From Prochlorococcus sp. AG-347-I21 (GTDB lineage: Bacteria > Cyanobacteriota > Cyanobacteriia > PCC-6307 > Cyanobiaceae): 64,000 nt of DNA. The DNA is taken from NCBI GenBank assembly GCA_003279055.1, contig QCBP01000002.1, forward strand, positions 62,001 to 126,000, written 5' to 3'. Positions 39,910 through 49,237 of the stretch are shown here, one piece after another (the first letter of the stretch is position 1; each line of letters starts with the position of its first letter). Under the pieces are notes generated by a model that was not told the origin of the DNA, ran no database searches, and saw nothing but the letters and a program-made list of their open reading frames with translations. Made by a program: the position numbers and the translations under genes.

Positions 39910-40519
39910 TTCCTGAGAAGCAGGAGTTTCTTCCATTTTTGGGTAATTTTATTATTGACCATTGAAGAAGGCCTATAATATAGATTAATAATGAAAATAA
40001 TCCTATAAATTTTGATATTGGCTGGGTAAAGTTAGCTCCAAAGAAAAAAACAAATAAATTTTTTATCATAATATATAAATTTGAAGAAGGCTTAAGCCAT
40101 ATTGCACACGCATCCGAATTAATAAAAGAAAAGCAGTTGAAGTTTTGTAAACTCTGAATTAAGAAATTGAGAGATATAAAAGTTATTGCCCATCTCCATA
40201 TTTTTGTGGTTGTGGTAAGGGAGTAAGAAAAATCATATTCTCTTAATTCATCATTAATATCGTTCCAAAACCAAACTGAAACTGTCATTAATAATGTTGA
40301 AATATTTGTTATCAATAGAGCGTAATTATACTTTCCTATTAAAAGTAGAAGGCTTATAAAAAATAAAAGGGATACTTTCCAATAAATTGATAGAAGTTTA
40401 ATAACTGCTTTATTTCTTTTTTTAATTGACCAGAAGGATAGAGTAACAGGAATACCAATAAGGAAAATTATTGAAAGTTGAAAGGATAGCCAAATAGAAA
40501 GTTGATTAAAAACGTTCAA
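39896..40519 (-). CDS. DUF3177 cyanobacterial membrane protein
   Basis: 207 residues with five or six hydrophobic segments (starts near 8, 38, 63, 112, 145, 172). It matches the DUF3177 style: a loop with FWNDINDELREYDFS and a Cys-containing lumenal or periplasmic stretch (NFNCFSFINSDACAIW). Function unknown. It is followed by the SSSTTHP-family gene with a short overlap. Confidence 0.7.
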   Translation of the reverse strand: MNVFNQLSIWLSFQLSIIFLIGIPVTLSFWSIKKRNKAVIKLLSIYWKVSLLFFISLLLLIGKYNYALLITNISTLLMTVSVWFWNDINDELREYDFSYSLTTTTKIWRWAITFISLNFLIQSLQNFNCFSFINSDACAIWLKPSSNLYIMIKNLFVFFFGANFTQPISKFIGLFSLLIYIIGLLQWSIIKLPKNGRNSCFSGNGKN

Positions 40520-40641
40520 AACTTTTTCTTTTTAAACACATAATAATTAAACATCAAACTGTTACTTTTGAACTTACTATTGTCATAGTTATGAATATTA
40601 TGCATCCTTATATTGTTGCCTAGGAATATATTAATAATTTT

Positions 40642-41271
40642 ATGAGACAGCATGTTAATCCCCTCAGTATTAATTTTAATCAAATTGAGAGAATACCTTC
40701 TTTGAGCGAAATGTTTGGTGATTCTAAATCGAATCTTCATTTGGATATAGGTTGTGCTGCTGGTGAGTTTCTATTTGATTTAGCTTTAGGTAATACCAGT
40801 TGGAATTATGTAGGAATTGAAATCCGTGAGAAATTAGTCAAAAATGCTAAATTAAAAGTGCTTGAAAGAGAAATCAAAAATCTATATTTTATATTTGGTA
40901 ATGCTAATAATATTTTGAATAATGTCCAAAGTAAATTTATCTTCAAAAATATAAAAAGTCTTTCTCTTAATTTTCCTGACCCATGGTTTAAAAAGAGGCA
41001 TTATAAAAGGCGTGTAATTCAGCAAGAATTTATTAATAGTCTCTCAAATTTATTGCAAAAAGGCACCTTAATTTTTATAAAAACGGATGTAAAGGATTTA
41101 TTCGATTATATGGATTACACCATATCAAGTAATTTTCATTTTAAAACAATAGATAAAAAAGATTTTAATTATTCTGAAAGTTTTAATCCAAACAAAGTTA
41201 AAACTAATCGAGAAAAATATGTGATTGGTAACCAACTTGATATTTTTGAAAGGATTTATATAAAAATTTAA
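40642..41271 (+). CDS. trmB: tRNA (guanine-N7)-methyltransferase
   Basis: Methylates G46 in the tRNA variable loop using SAM. 209 residues. SAM motif [18 protein letters not shown] near residue 33, acidic post-motif [12 protein letters not shown], and the family signature [17 protein letters not shown] near 112-128. Ends 7 bp from the convergent glmM. Confidence 0.96.
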   Translation: MRQHVNPLSINFNQIERIPSLSEMFGDSKSNLHLDIGCAAGEFLFDLALGNTSWNYVGIEIREKLVKNAKLKVLEREIKNLYFIFGNANNILNNVQSKFIFKNIKSLSLNFPDPWFKKRHYKRRVIQQEFINSLSNLLQKGTLIFIKTDVKDLFDYMDYTISSNFHFKTIDKKDFNYSESFNPNKVKTNREKYVIGNQLDIFERIYIKI

Positions 41272-41278
41272 TGCATCG

Positions 41279-42631
41279 TTAAATTTTTATTTTATTAATT
41301 TCTAAAAAAAGTTTGTTTGTTATTTCGCTTGATAAAGAATGAACTTTCTTATGATTTTTGGCCTCAACTAAAACTCTCATAACGGGTTCTGTGCCGCTAG
41401 GCCTTATATAAACTCTACAATTATCTGAATATGCTTTCTGAAAAAACTCTATAGTTTGATCAATCAAGATTTTGGTTTCTGGATTTAATTCATTAATATT
41501 AAAATCTAAATCGATATTGGTTAGTTTTTGAGGAAAAGGCTCAAAACTACTTTTAAGCCAATCATTTAATTTAATATTATTCTTTTTACAATATTTAGAA
41601 ATTTGAAGTGCAGTCAATATTCCATCTCCAGAAAAATTATTAATTTTTGAAAGTATATGACCTGACTGCTCACCTCCTAAATCAGCTCCTTTTTCCTTAA
41701 TTGCTTCATGCACATATCTATCTCCTACATCAGTTCTATATAAAATTCCTCCAATTTTATTCCAGTCTTTTTCAAAACCTAAGTTTGCCATTTGCGTTGA
41801 TATTAATAAATTATTTGTAAGAATTTTTTGTTCCATAAGTTCTCTACCCCAAAGAAAAAGAATGTGATCTCCATCTAACACATTGCCTTTTGAATCTATT
41901 CCAATTACTCTATCGGCATCCCCATCGAAGCTAAAACCCATATCTGCATTACTCTCGCTTAATGCTTTCTTTAATGGTTCGAGGTTGGTAGAACCACAAT
42001 TCATATTAATTTTCAAACCATTTTTAGAGTTATTGATGACTTTTAAATCAGCACCAAGAGATTGAAAAATTTTTTTTGCGCAGGTTGTCGCTGATCCATA
42101 GCATGTGTCTAATATTATTTTCAATCCGCTTAGATTTTCTCCACCCATTGTTTGAATTAGGCTTTTAATATAAATATCAATAAGATCTTTATTTGTATTT
42201 GGGGGGATCGATTTTTTGGGAACTGATATATTGGGATTTGACTCTTCAATTAATTTTTGAATTTTATTTTCAAAATTTTTGCTAATTTTTTGACCATTAT
42301 GATCAAAGATTTTTATTCCATTATATTCTGGCGGATTATGACTGGCAGATATCATTATCCCACTACTCAGTTTCTGTTGTTTGATTAAAAAAGGAACTGC
42401 TGGGGTAGGGCAGATTCCTATATTTATAAATTTTTTCCCACTTGCATTGATACCTGCAGCAATCGCCTGAAGTAAAATATCTCCACTAATCCTAGTATCT
42501 CTTCCAATTAAAATTGGATTATTATTTTCTAAAATTAAAGCTAGATTATATCCAACTTTAAATGCTAAAAGGTAAGTTATTTCTTTATTAAATCTTCCTC
42601 TTATTCCATCCGTTCCAAAGATTGACTGCAT
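41279..42631 (-). CDS. glmM: Phosphoglucosamine mutase
   Basis: Converts glucosamine-6-phosphate to glucosamine-1-phosphate for UDP-GlcNAc. 450 residues: N-terminal [11 protein letters not shown], phosphoserine loop [15 protein letters not shown] (Ser near 95), metal loop [14 protein letters not shown] near 245, sugar loop GGEQSGH and phosphate-binding [14 protein letters not shown]. The sequence around the active Ser and GIRGRFN favours GlmM over phosphomannomutase/PGM. Confidence 0.94.
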   Translation of the reverse strand: MQSIFGTDGIRGRFNKEITYLLAFKVGYNLALILENNNPILIGRDTRISGDILLQAIAAGINASGKKFINIGICPTPAVPFLIKQQKLSSGIMISASHNPPEYNGIKIFDHNGQKISKNFENKIQKLIEESNPNISVPKKSIPPNTNKDLIDIYIKSLIQTMGGENLSGLKIILDTCYGSATTCAKKIFQSLGADLKVINNSKNGLKINMNCGSTNLEPLKKALSESNADMGFSFDGDADRVIGIDSKGNVLDGDHILFLWGRELMEQKILTNNLLISTQMANLGFEKDWNKIGGILYRTDVGDRYVHEAIKEKGADLGGEQSGHILSKINNFSGDGILTALQISKYCKKNNIKLNDWLKSSFEPFPQKLTNIDLDFNINELNPETKILIDQTIEFFQKAYSDNCRVYIRPSGTEPVMRVLVEAKNHKKVHSLSSEITNKLFLEINKIKI

Positions 42632-42768
42632 AATTAGATTTCAGGAATTTAAAATTTTTCTCATATTTTTCATTTTTTATTTTATCAGTTGATTAAAAGG
42701 CAAAGTAATTAAAGTCTCTTTATTCATTTAACTTACTTAAAATAATTTGAAGTTAATAGGTATGCAAA

Positions 42769-43314
42769 GTGCAATCTGAGAATAGGGAACCATTTTTAAA
42801 TAGAAACTTAAAGTTAATACTTGTTTCGCTTATTGCGGTTATTATTGTATCTTCTGTTTTTTTTAGAAACTTTTTTTTTCAATCTACTTACCTTCTTAAA
42901 AGCTTTGGAGAATTATCGGTTGATCCTGAAATAGCTTTTAATAATAAAAAACCTACTTTTCTGGAATTTTATGCTGAATGGTGTGAAGTATGCAAAGAAA
43001 TGGCCCCAAAAATTTCATCATTAAAAGAAGAATATGAAAAAGATGTAAATTTTGTTTTTTTAAATGTTGATAATCAAAAATGGAGTTACTATATCCGAAA
43101 ATTTGAGGTTAATGGAATTCCTCAAGTTAATCTCTTTGATCACAAAGGTAATTTAATATCTACCTTTATCGGCAAACAAGAAGAAATAAAGATAAGAGAC
43201 TCTATTGATCAGTTGGATAATGATGCTATAGCTCATGAAAAAATTCTTAATGATGAATTTTCAGTAATAAAAGAAAATAGAAATTATGAAGTTAGTCCTC
43301 GAAGCCATGGCTAA
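42769..43314 (+). CDS. txlA: Membrane-anchored thioredoxin-like protein (TxlA/HCF164 type)
   Basis: 181 residues: an N-terminal anchor helix (about 13-36), then a thioredoxin domain with redox motif FYAEWCEVCKEM near residue 70 and the cis-Pro in VNGIPQVNLFD. Cyanobacterial TxlA and plastid HCF164 transfer reductant to the lumen side and help cytochrome b6f or c-type cytochrome assembly. GTG start at 42769. Convergent with thyX, 2 bp apart. Confidence 0.88.
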   Translation: MQSENREPFLNRNLKLILVSLIAVIIVSSVFFRNFFFQSTYLLKSFGELSVDPEIAFNNKKPTFLEFYAEWCEVCKEMAPKISSLKEEYEKDVNFVFLNVDNQKWSYYIRKFEVNGIPQVNLFDHKGNLISTFIGKQEEIKIRDSIDQLDNDAIAHEKILNDEFSVIKENRNYEVSPRSHG

Positions 43315-43316
43315 TT

Positions 43317-43949
43317 TTACCAGTTCAAGGATTTTGATACTATAGGAAAACTTTGTTTAAAAATAGACTTGCAATTTTCGGCTATTAACTTGTGTTCTTT
43401 TTGTGTACCATGTGCTGATCTTAAATGAATATAATGTATCCATGATCTGCATGAACCCGACATATAAATCCTCGTTGGAGTAGCTAATGGTAAAACAAAT
43501 CTTGCACATTCTTTTGCTATTCCTTCAGCAAGTAAATCTTCATATAATTCTGAAGCAGCTCTAAAATGTGCAGCGATTTTTTCATTGAATCTTTCTTTTA
43601 AATCATTAGAGAGGTCAGGAATAGAATTTTGCCTGTTTTTAACATCTTGTCTCCTCAACTCTGGTATGGGAATTTTTCCTAATTGAGAACTATCCGCATA
43701 TCTTTGTGAAAATTCCTGAAAAGTAAATGATCTATGTCTTAGGATTTGGGCTGCAATTCCTCTATTAGTCTCTATTTGTAACGTCATAAATGACTGTTCA
43801 AAGACACTCCAATGTTCATTTTTAATGCAATAACTCAATAACTTTGAAAAATCTTCATTTTGCTGGTTATTTGGATTACTAACTCTTGCAATGTAAGCCA
43901 TTGTTTTTTCTGCATCAGGAGTTAGGGAAATTAGTGCGACACTACTCAT
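43317..43949 (-). CDS. thyX: Flavin-dependent thymidylate synthase
   Basis: Makes dTMP using FAD, NADPH and methylene-THF. 210 residues. The ThyX motif is present (RHRSFTFQEFSQRY near residue 77), a good match to RHRxxSxxxxSxRY with Thr in place of the first Ser. It lies 1 bp after dcd on the same strand, giving a two-gene dTTP module: dcd supplies dUTP. Confidence 0.96.
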   Translation of the reverse strand: MSSVALISLTPDAEKTMAYIARVSNPNNQQNEDFSKLLSYCIKNEHWSVFEQSFMTLQIETNRGIAAQILRHRSFTFQEFSQRYADSSQLGKIPIPELRRQDVKNRQNSIPDLSNDLKERFNEKIAAHFRAASELYEDLLAEGIAKECARFVLPLATPTRIYMSGSCRSWIHYIHLRSAHGTQKEHKLIAENCKSIFKQSFPIVSKSLNW

Positions 43950-43950
43950 T

Positions 43951-44544
43951 TTAGATTTTTGCGAGAGTTACCTTTTCTGGTTGATTTTGATATTTGCCTC
44001 TTCTATCTTCATAAGTTGTAGAGCAGGGATCACCTTCAAAAAAGAGTAGTTGGCATATACCCTCATTAGCGTAAATTCTGCAATCTGCACCTGAACTATT
44101 GCTAAACTCTAAAGTTAGGTGGCCTTCCCATCCTGCTTCTGCAGGTGTTGTGTTAACAATAATTCCTAGTCTTGCGTATGTACTTTTGCCAATACAAATT
44201 ACAGTTATATTTTCTGGAACTTTCATCTTTTCTAAAGCTACTCCTAAACCATAGGAGTGAGCAGGAAGAATAAAAAAGTCTCCATCATCATCATGGTGAA
44301 GAACAGTCTTTTCTAAATTATCCGGATTAAATTTTTTGGGATTCATTACAGTACCAGGTACATGCCTAAAAATTAGGAATTCTTTTGATGAAAGCCTTAA
44401 ATCATAGCCATAAGAAGAACATCCGTAACTTAAAACTGGCTTTTGTTTATTATCAGGCTCTAGATGACGCACCAAATTTGATTGAAAGGGTTTTATCATC
44501 CCTTGAGAAGCCTTTTGATTTATCCAGAGATCATTCTTCAGCAT
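43951..44544 (-). CDS. dcd: dCTP deaminase
   Basis: Deaminates dCTP to dUTP, feeding dTMP synthesis. 197 residues with the trimeric dUTPase-like motifs: STYARLGIIVNTTPAEAGWEGHLTLEFSN (substrate site), AHSYGLGVALEKM and the C-terminal DRRGKYQNQ. It sits between the CobO-like gene (7 bp) and thyX on the same strand. Confidence 0.95.
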   Translation of the reverse strand: MLKNDLWINQKASQGMIKPFQSNLVRHLEPDNKQKPVLSYGCSSYGYDLRLSSKEFLIFRHVPGTVMNPKKFNPDNLEKTVLHHDDDGDFFILPAHSYGLGVALEKMKVPENITVICIGKSTYARLGIIVNTTPAEAGWEGHLTLEFSNSSGADCRIYANEGICQLLFFEGDPCSTTYEDRRGKYQNQPEKVTLAKI

Positions 44545-44551
44545 TTTCTTA

Positions 44552-45184
44552 TTATCGAAGTTCTGTAATTTGGTTAGCCATCAATAATAAATCTTTAGGA
44601 ATACCTGTACCAGTAAGGATTACATCTCCAGATATAAATCGGTTTTCAAGTGTTGAAATCAAATCATCTTTATTAATAATATTCATCTCTATTGCAAGAA
44701 AAATTTCATCAAGTATTATCTGATCTCTTTTACCAGAAAGTAATTCTTTTTTGCAAAAATTCCATAATTCATAAGTAGATTCATGAATAGATTGTTTTAA
44801 CTTTTTATCATCTTTAATTTTTTCAGGATTATGTTCGTCGAAGGAATGCGATGATCTTATCCAAGTTAAATTACCACAAAGATTTACTGGATTAGCAATC
44901 CCTTGTTGAACCCCACCTTTCATGAATTGGACTAGCAGTACTTTTCTACCAAGAGCAGCATTTCTTAAAGAGTCACTAATGATAGAGGAATAACTTCCTC
45001 TATAGGGAGATTGATAAATTTGAATTTGCCCATTTTGGGTAAATTTGTTTAAGTTTATTTTGCGAACAGTATTTATTTCGACAACATCAATATTTCTTTT
45101 GGAATAACTATTGGATGAACTAATTACCATTATTTTAGATAACTTTTCTACATGCAGTATAATTTGAAATTTATTACACTGCAT
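44552..45184 (-). CDS. CobO/BtuR-like protein without a P-loop
   Basis: 210 residues (about 192 if the ATG at 45130 is used). The body aligns with cob(I)alamin adenosyltransferases of the CobO/BtuR type: ALGRKVLLVQFMKGG, SGKRDQIILDEIFLAIEM, VILTGTGIPKDLLLMANQITEL. The N-terminal Walker A (normally GxGKGKTTAA) is replaced by YQSPYRGSYSSIISDS with no Lys-Thr/Ser pair, while the DE of the Walker B-like segment is kept. ATP binding by the usual P-loop is therefore doubtful. It is upstream of dcd-thyX and divergent from ntcA. Confidence 0.75.
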   Translation of the reverse strand: MQCNKFQIILHVEKLSKIMVISSSNSYSKRNIDVVEINTVRKINLNKFTQNGQIQIYQSPYRGSYSSIISDSLRNAALGRKVLLVQFMKGGVQQGIANPVNLCGNLTWIRSSHSFDEHNPEKIKDDKKLKQSIHESTYELWNFCKKELLSGKRDQIILDEIFLAIEMNIINKDDLISTLENRFISGDVILTGTGIPKDLLLMANQITELR

Positions 45185-45270
45185 ATAGTGTAATTTTACT
45201 TAAAAAATCATTGATAAAGTTGATACTAGTTCTGATAAGTTCATACAGAAACGAATAAGAATTGAAAATT

Positions 45271-45312
45271 GTTACTGTTGATACAAGATATTTTAAGCTG
45301 TCTTCTTAAATT
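45271..45312 (+). promoter_or_regulatory. NtcA-activated promoter of ntcA
   Basis: A near-perfect NtcA box, GTT-N8-TAC within TGTT-N8-TACA (45270-45285; one mismatch to GTA-N8-TAC), is followed after exactly 22 nt by a -10 element TAAATT (45307-45312). This is the class II NtcA promoter geometry, with ntcA starting at 45333, consistent with positive autoregulation under nitrogen limitation. Confidence 0.82.
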
Positions 45313-45332
45313 TTTTAATAGTTAATATATTT

Positions 45333-46067
45333 ATGATACCTGCTTCTCGAGGATTCAGTCGCTTTAGTCCGCAGCAGTCCGGACAAAGTAAAATTAATTC
45401 TGTTGGGGAACGTTTTCCAATTAATAGGACTTTAATGGAAGTAATTAAAGGTTTGGAAGGTGCAAGCACAGAAATGGTTGAGAGATCGAAAACAATATTT
45501 TTCCCTGGGGACCCTGCTGAGAGAGTTTATTTGATACGAAGAGGAGCAGTTAGATTATCAAGAGTTTATGAATCAGGGGAGGAGATAACAGTTGCTCTTT
45601 TAAGAGAGAATAGTCTATTTGGTGTTTTATCTCTTTTGACGGGCCATAGATCTGATCGTTTTTATCATGCCATAGCATTCACAAGAGTTGAAATGATAAC
45701 AGCTCCTGCGAGTTCTGTTTTAAGAGCAATTGAGGAAGATGCATCAGTAGGCCTACTATTGTTGCAAGGTCTTTCAAGTAGGATCCTTCAAACAGAGACA
45801 ATGATAGAAACTCTTACTCATAGAGATATGTCTTCTCGTTTAGTAAGCTTTTTAATGGTTCTTTGTAGAGACTTTGGAGTCGCATCTGAAAAAGGTATTA
45901 CGATTGATTTAAGACTTTCACATCAAGCAATCGCTGAAGCTATTGGTTCGACGAGAGTAACAATTACAAGATTATTGGGAGATTTAAAGGATTCCGGTCT
46001 CCTCACTATTGAAAGAAAAAAGATTACAGTATTTGACCCAATAGCTCTTGCAAAAAGATTTAATTGA
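45333..46067 (+). CDS. ntcA: Global nitrogen regulator NtcA
   Basis: CRP-family activator that senses 2-oxoglutarate. 244 residues: an N-terminal extension (1 to about 30), an effector domain with [21 protein letters not shown] and [11 protein letters not shown], and a C-terminal HTH with [21 protein letters not shown], the NtcA recognition helix. Its own promoter carries an NtcA box, and a second box lies ahead of amt1 in this window. Downstream DUF3084 starts 38 bp later on the same strand. Confidence 0.98.
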   Translation: MIPASRGFSRFSPQQSGQSKINSVGERFPINRTLMEVIKGLEGASTEMVERSKTIFFPGDPAERVYLIRRGAVRLSRVYESGEEITVALLRENSLFGVLSLLTGHRSDRFYHAIAFTRVEMITAPASSVLRAIEEDASVGLLLLQGLSSRILQTETMIETLTHRDMSSRLVSFLMVLCRDFGVASEKGITIDLRLSHQAIAEAIGSTRVTITRLLGDLKDSGLLTIERKKITVFDPIALAKRFN

Positions 46068-46105
46068 TTCATCATTATTATGATGTATCGAGTAAGTGAA
46101 ATACT

Positions 46106-47071
46106 GTGGCTTGGATTTTAATTGTTTTTCTAATATTACTCGGAGGATTAATCGCACCATTTGGAGATCTGCTTGGCACAAAGATTGGTAAGGCAAGATT
46201 TAGTATCTTAAAATTAAGACCAAAGAGAACAGCAACCATAATAACTGTAATAACTGGTGGGTTTATTAGTTCAATATCAATAGGTTTATTGATTTTGGTT
46301 AGTGAAGAATTTAGACAACGACTTTTTGTTGATATTCCTTTTTTGCAAAGAACTTTAGATGAAAGTAAAAAGGCCCTTGTACCTTTAAAAGAAGAACGAA
46401 AGAAACTTGAAAGTAAAATTTTTCAAAAAGAAAAAGAATTAAATCAATTAAAAAATAATATCAATGAATTCAGGAGAGGGAATATTGTTATTAAAAGAGG
46501 ACAAACTTTGTTTATTGCGGAGATTAACTCTAGTTCAAATGTAAAATTAGACCTTCCAAAAATCTATAATGAAGCTGATAAATTTGTTAGGAAAATTGTT
46601 ATCCCAAGTAATGAAGAATCAAAAAACATTCTTTTGTGGAGACCTAGTGATATCACAAAAATTGAAAGTTTAGCGACTAAAGGTGGTAACTGGATTTTAT
46701 TAATTAAATCAGCAACAAATGTTTTAAAAGGGGATAATTATGTTTTTGTATCACCTGATTTATTAGTTAATAAATTTATAGTCAGAAAAGGAGAAGTTAT
46801 CACAAGCTCTATTTTAGGGAAAAATGATTTAAATCTTAAATCTATAAATTTAAAAATTCAATCACTCCTTAGAAAAACAAAAGATGAAATCAAATTAAAA
46901 GGATCACAAGCTAATGAAATTAATACTAATGGAAATTTTGTAAAAAAAATTAGAGACTTTCTCAAAGAGAATCGAAATATAAAATTTAAGTTAGAAGTAG
47001 TATCCTTAAGAGATAGTAAAACTGTAGAACCTATAGTTGTTGAAATTAATATTTTAAAGATAGCTTCTTAA
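46106..47071 (+). CDS. DUF3084 membrane-anchored coiled-coil protein
   Basis: 321 residues. Two N-terminal membrane helices (about 2-22 and 46-68) flank the conserved GDLLGTKIGKARFSILKLRPKRTA, followed by a coiled coil (about 85-125) and a beta-rich domain with RGQTLF. This is the DUF3084 pattern found next to ntcA in many cyanobacteria. Function unknown. GTG start at 46106; the next gene starts directly at the stop. Confidence 0.85.
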   Translation: MAWILIVFLILLGGLIAPFGDLLGTKIGKARFSILKLRPKRTATIITVITGGFISSISIGLLILVSEEFRQRLFVDIPFLQRTLDESKKALVPLKEERKKLESKIFQKEKELNQLKNNINEFRRGNIVIKRGQTLFIAEINSSSNVKLDLPKIYNEADKFVRKIVIPSNEESKNILLWRPSDITKIESLATKGGNWILLIKSATNVLKGDNYVFVSPDLLVNKFIVRKGEVITSSILGKNDLNLKSINLKIQSLLRKTKDEIKLKGSQANEINTNGNFVKKIRDFLKENRNIKFKLEVVSLRDSKTVEPIVVEINILKIAS

Positions 47072-47509
47072 ATGGCCAAAGTAATAAGTATTGATCCTGG
47101 AAAAAGTAAATGTGGATTAGTTTTGGCTGAAATAAGTGAAAAAAAAGTTTATGAGGCTATTATTTGTAAAAGTGAATTACTTGAGGGTTACGTAAGAAAT
47201 TTAAATTCTGTTGAAAATATATCAAAAATTATAATTGGCAATGGTACAACCAGTAGAGAGATTACCAAAAAAATGGATTTCTTCAAAAAAGAAATAATAA
47301 TTTTTGAAGAAAAAAATACTACTTTCAGAGCTAAATCAAGATATTTCGAACTTTTCCCTCTTAATGTGTTTCAATTTTTAATTCCAAGGGAGTTTTTTAT
47401 TCTTAATAAAAATCTTGATGCGTTATCAGCTTTGATAATTTTGGAGGATTATTGCAAAATAAAGTTTACTTTGGATTACAATTTAGATTTCAAAACTTGG
47501 CTGAAATAG
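47072..47509 (+). CDS. YqgF/RuvX-like RNase H-fold protein
   Basis: 145 residues. N-terminal SIDPGKSKCGLVLAE matches the DxGxxxxG start of YqgF/RuvX nucleases; EEKNTTFRAK resembles their DExxTT motif, and LDALSALII carries a possible third acidic residue. The whole is shorter and more divergent than the canonical RuvX that processes 16S rRNA. It is directly downstream of DUF3084 (0 bp). Convergent overlap of 20 bp with DUF3146. Confidence 0.75.
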   Translation: MAKVISIDPGKSKCGLVLAEISEKKVYEAIICKSELLEGYVRNLNSVENISKIIIGNGTTSREITKKMDFFKKEIIIFEEKNTTFRAKSRYFELFPLNVFQFLIPREFFILNKNLDALSALIILEDYCKIKFTLDYNLDFKTWLK

Positions 47510-47747
47510 TAAATTTATATTCATTACCTGCTTCAAGTTCATAATCTTTTTTCAATAAAAATCGTAATAAGGCATCCTCAATTAATGCTCTACCTAGAGG
47601 AGGATTAACAAATAATAGTCCTTTATTAAAAGACCATGTAAAAGTCCATTTAAATTGACTAGCTTCAACAACTCCGTTAATTTGCTTCTTTGAAAAGCAA
47701 TATTCCTTAATACTTACATTTGCTACTGTTTCTGGTTTTGCACGCAT
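47490..47747 (-). CDS. DUF3146 cyanobacterial small protein
   Basis: 85 residues with the DUF3146 pattern: TVANVSIKEYCFSKKQINGVVEASQFKWTF-type strands, RGLLFVNPPLGRALIEDALLRFLLKKDYELEAG. Soluble, function unknown. It lies 3 bp after pth on the same strand; its 3' end overlaps the convergent YqgF-like gene. Confidence 0.8.
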   Translation of the reverse strand: MRAKPETVANVSIKEYCFSKKQINGVVEASQFKWTFTWSFNKGLLFVNPPLGRALIEDALLRFLLKKDYELEAGNEYKFTISAKF

Positions 47748-47750
47748 TTG

Positions 47751-48356
47751 TTAAATTTTTTCTAAGTCAAAAGAGTTTAATTCGTTTATTATAAATTCTT
47801 CTTTTTTAGTATTTAATTTTTCGAGGGACTCTATTACTCTTTTGTATACTTTATCTAATATTGATTTTTCTTCTAAAGAAATATTGCCTAATACATGAGA
47901 AATAGTATTAAAATTTTTTAATTCTTTATTTGATAGAGGTGATCCAATTCCAATTCTTATTCTATTGAAATTTTGAGTTTGCAACTTTTCAATGATGCTT
48001 TTAAGCCCATTATGCCCACCTGAGCTCCCTTTTTTTCTAAATCTTACTTTACCAAGAGGAAGATCTTTATCATCGACTATTATAAAAAGCTGATCCAAAT
48101 TAATTTTGTACCAATCTACTATTGCTCGGACAGCCTCACCACTATTATTCATAAACGTATTTGGTAAAAATAACCTGTAAGTGGAATCTTTGATTTTGAA
48201 TTCTGAGCAGGAGCTTTTAAGTTTATTCTTTAATAAAAAATTTGAATTATATTTTTTTGAGAGATTTTCAAGCAATAAGAATCCAATATTATGCCTGCTT
48301 TTTGAATATTGTTCTCCCGGATTACCCAAACCAATTAAATATATTTCATTCATCAT
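47751..48356 (-). CDS. pth: Peptidyl-tRNA hydrolase
   Basis: Recycles tRNA from drop-off peptidyl-tRNA. 201 residues with catalytic His in YSKSRHNIGFLLL near residue 22, LPNTFMNNSGEAV (Asn), IIVDDKDLPLGKVR (Asp near 97) and GSSGGHNGLKSII. Two adjacent ATGs; either start is possible. Grouped with psbH upstream and DUF3146 downstream. Confidence 0.97.
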   Translation of the reverse strand: MMNEIYLIGLGNPGEQYSKSRHNIGFLLLENLSKKYNSNFLLKNKLKSSCSEFKIKDSTYRLFLPNTFMNNSGEAVRAIVDWYKINLDQLFIIVDDKDLPLGKVRFRKKGSSGGHNGLKSIIEKLQTQNFNRIRIGIGSPLSNKELKNFNTISHVLGNISLEEKSILDKVYKRVIESLEKLNTKKEEFIINELNSFDLEKI

Positions 48357-48418
48357 GTATTTCTATATCCTTTTTAGAATTATAAATATACAAACAAGCT
48401 ATAGCCATATAGCTAAAA

Positions 48419-48441
48419 TCCCTAAAAAGTTTATTAAGGGA
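48419..48441 (-). terminator. Weak hairpin after psbH
   Basis: TCCCT/AGGGA stem with a 13-nt loop, followed on the minus strand by TTTT and a second small stem (AGCTAT/ATAGCT). It may partly terminate psbH before pth; weak and AT-rich. Confidence 0.35.
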
Positions 48442-48480
48442 CTCTAAATTAAAAAATAATTTTTAAAGCTTTTCAGAAAT

Positions 48481-48681
48481 TTAGTTCCCGTTCCAATCTA
48501 CTGAGAAACCTTGTAGTAGTAGAGATTGGTTATAAATTTGCAGAAGAATCACTAAAAAGACTAAAAGTAGTAATCCTATGACTGTCATCACAGGAACCGC
48601 TCCCCAGCCAGGCACCACTTTTCCTTGTCCTGAATTGCCAATTGCTTTTAAAAGACTTCCTAATGCTGTTTTTTGGCCCAT
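48481..48681 (-). CDS. psbH: Photosystem II PsbH
   Basis: 66-residue PSII subunit with one transmembrane helix (about 28-48). N-terminal [21 protein letters not shown], then [17 protein letters not shown] and a C-terminal [15 protein letters not shown] match the family. Divergent from psbN, as in other cyanobacteria. Confidence 0.96.
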
Positions 48682-48760
48682 GTTGAATCACTAAATCGAA
48701 TATTATTTCGCTATTGTATAAGAACTTATACATAAATTGTTTACAAACTTAGCAAAATTG

Positions 48761-48913
48761 ATGCAAACTTTATCATCCGCTCCAGATCCTGCAGTTTCCA
48801 TAGCAGTTACAATATTGGCTTTATTATTAGCTTTAACAGGCTTTGGTCTTTGGACTGCTTTCGGTCCTAAAGCTGCAAAGCTTACAGATCCATGGGATGA
48901 TCATGATGATTAA
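48761..48913 (+). CDS. psbN: PsbN
   Basis: 50 residues: MQTLSSAPDPAVSIAVTIL then a transmembrane helix with LALTGFGLWTAFGPKAAKL and the acidic C-terminus LTDPWDDHDD. PsbN is not a stable PSII subunit but is needed for its assembly and repair. Divergent from psbH with a 79-bp shared promoter region. Confidence 0.95.
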   Translation: MQTLSSAPDPAVSIAVTILALLLALTGFGLWTAFGPKAAKLTDPWDDHDD

Positions 48914-49021
48914 TCTTTTTTAAAGTATTTCAAAATTTTCCAAAAATACAAAAAGTAAACCTTTTACCATAATTTAAATATAAATTTAATAGGATATAAA
49001 TCTGTCAGCACTTGTAATTTC

Positions 49022-49150
49022 ATGCTTGCCCTTAAAATTTCCGTATACACAATCGTCTTCTTCTTTGTAGGAATCTTTCTTTTTGGATTTTTAGCTAGTG
49101 ACCCAACCAGGACACCTAATAGAAAAGATTTAGAAAGTCCACAGGATTAA
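49022..49150 (+). CDS. psbI: Photosystem II PsbI
   Basis: 42 residues: [19 protein letters not shown], one transmembrane helix, then the family tail [19 protein letters not shown] low-mass subunit next to D1 in PSII. It follows psbN on the same strand, with a 108-bp gap. Confidence 0.96.
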
Positions 49151-49237
49151 AATTATCTTGGACTTCTTCCCTATTTTCTAAAAATAAAAGTTTTAAAATA
49201 TATATTTGTAACTCTTTAATTTTCCTTAAAAGGGTTA

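Noticed and set aside
40516-40740. 74-codon minus-strand ORF overlapping the trmB start
   Set aside because: Overlaps the conserved N-terminus of trmB, is low-complexity and ends in the spacer.
45174-45200. TTACACT/AGTGTAA inverted repeat as NtcA site
   Set aside because: Spacing does not fit GTA-N8-TAC; the better box at 45271 explains ntcA control.
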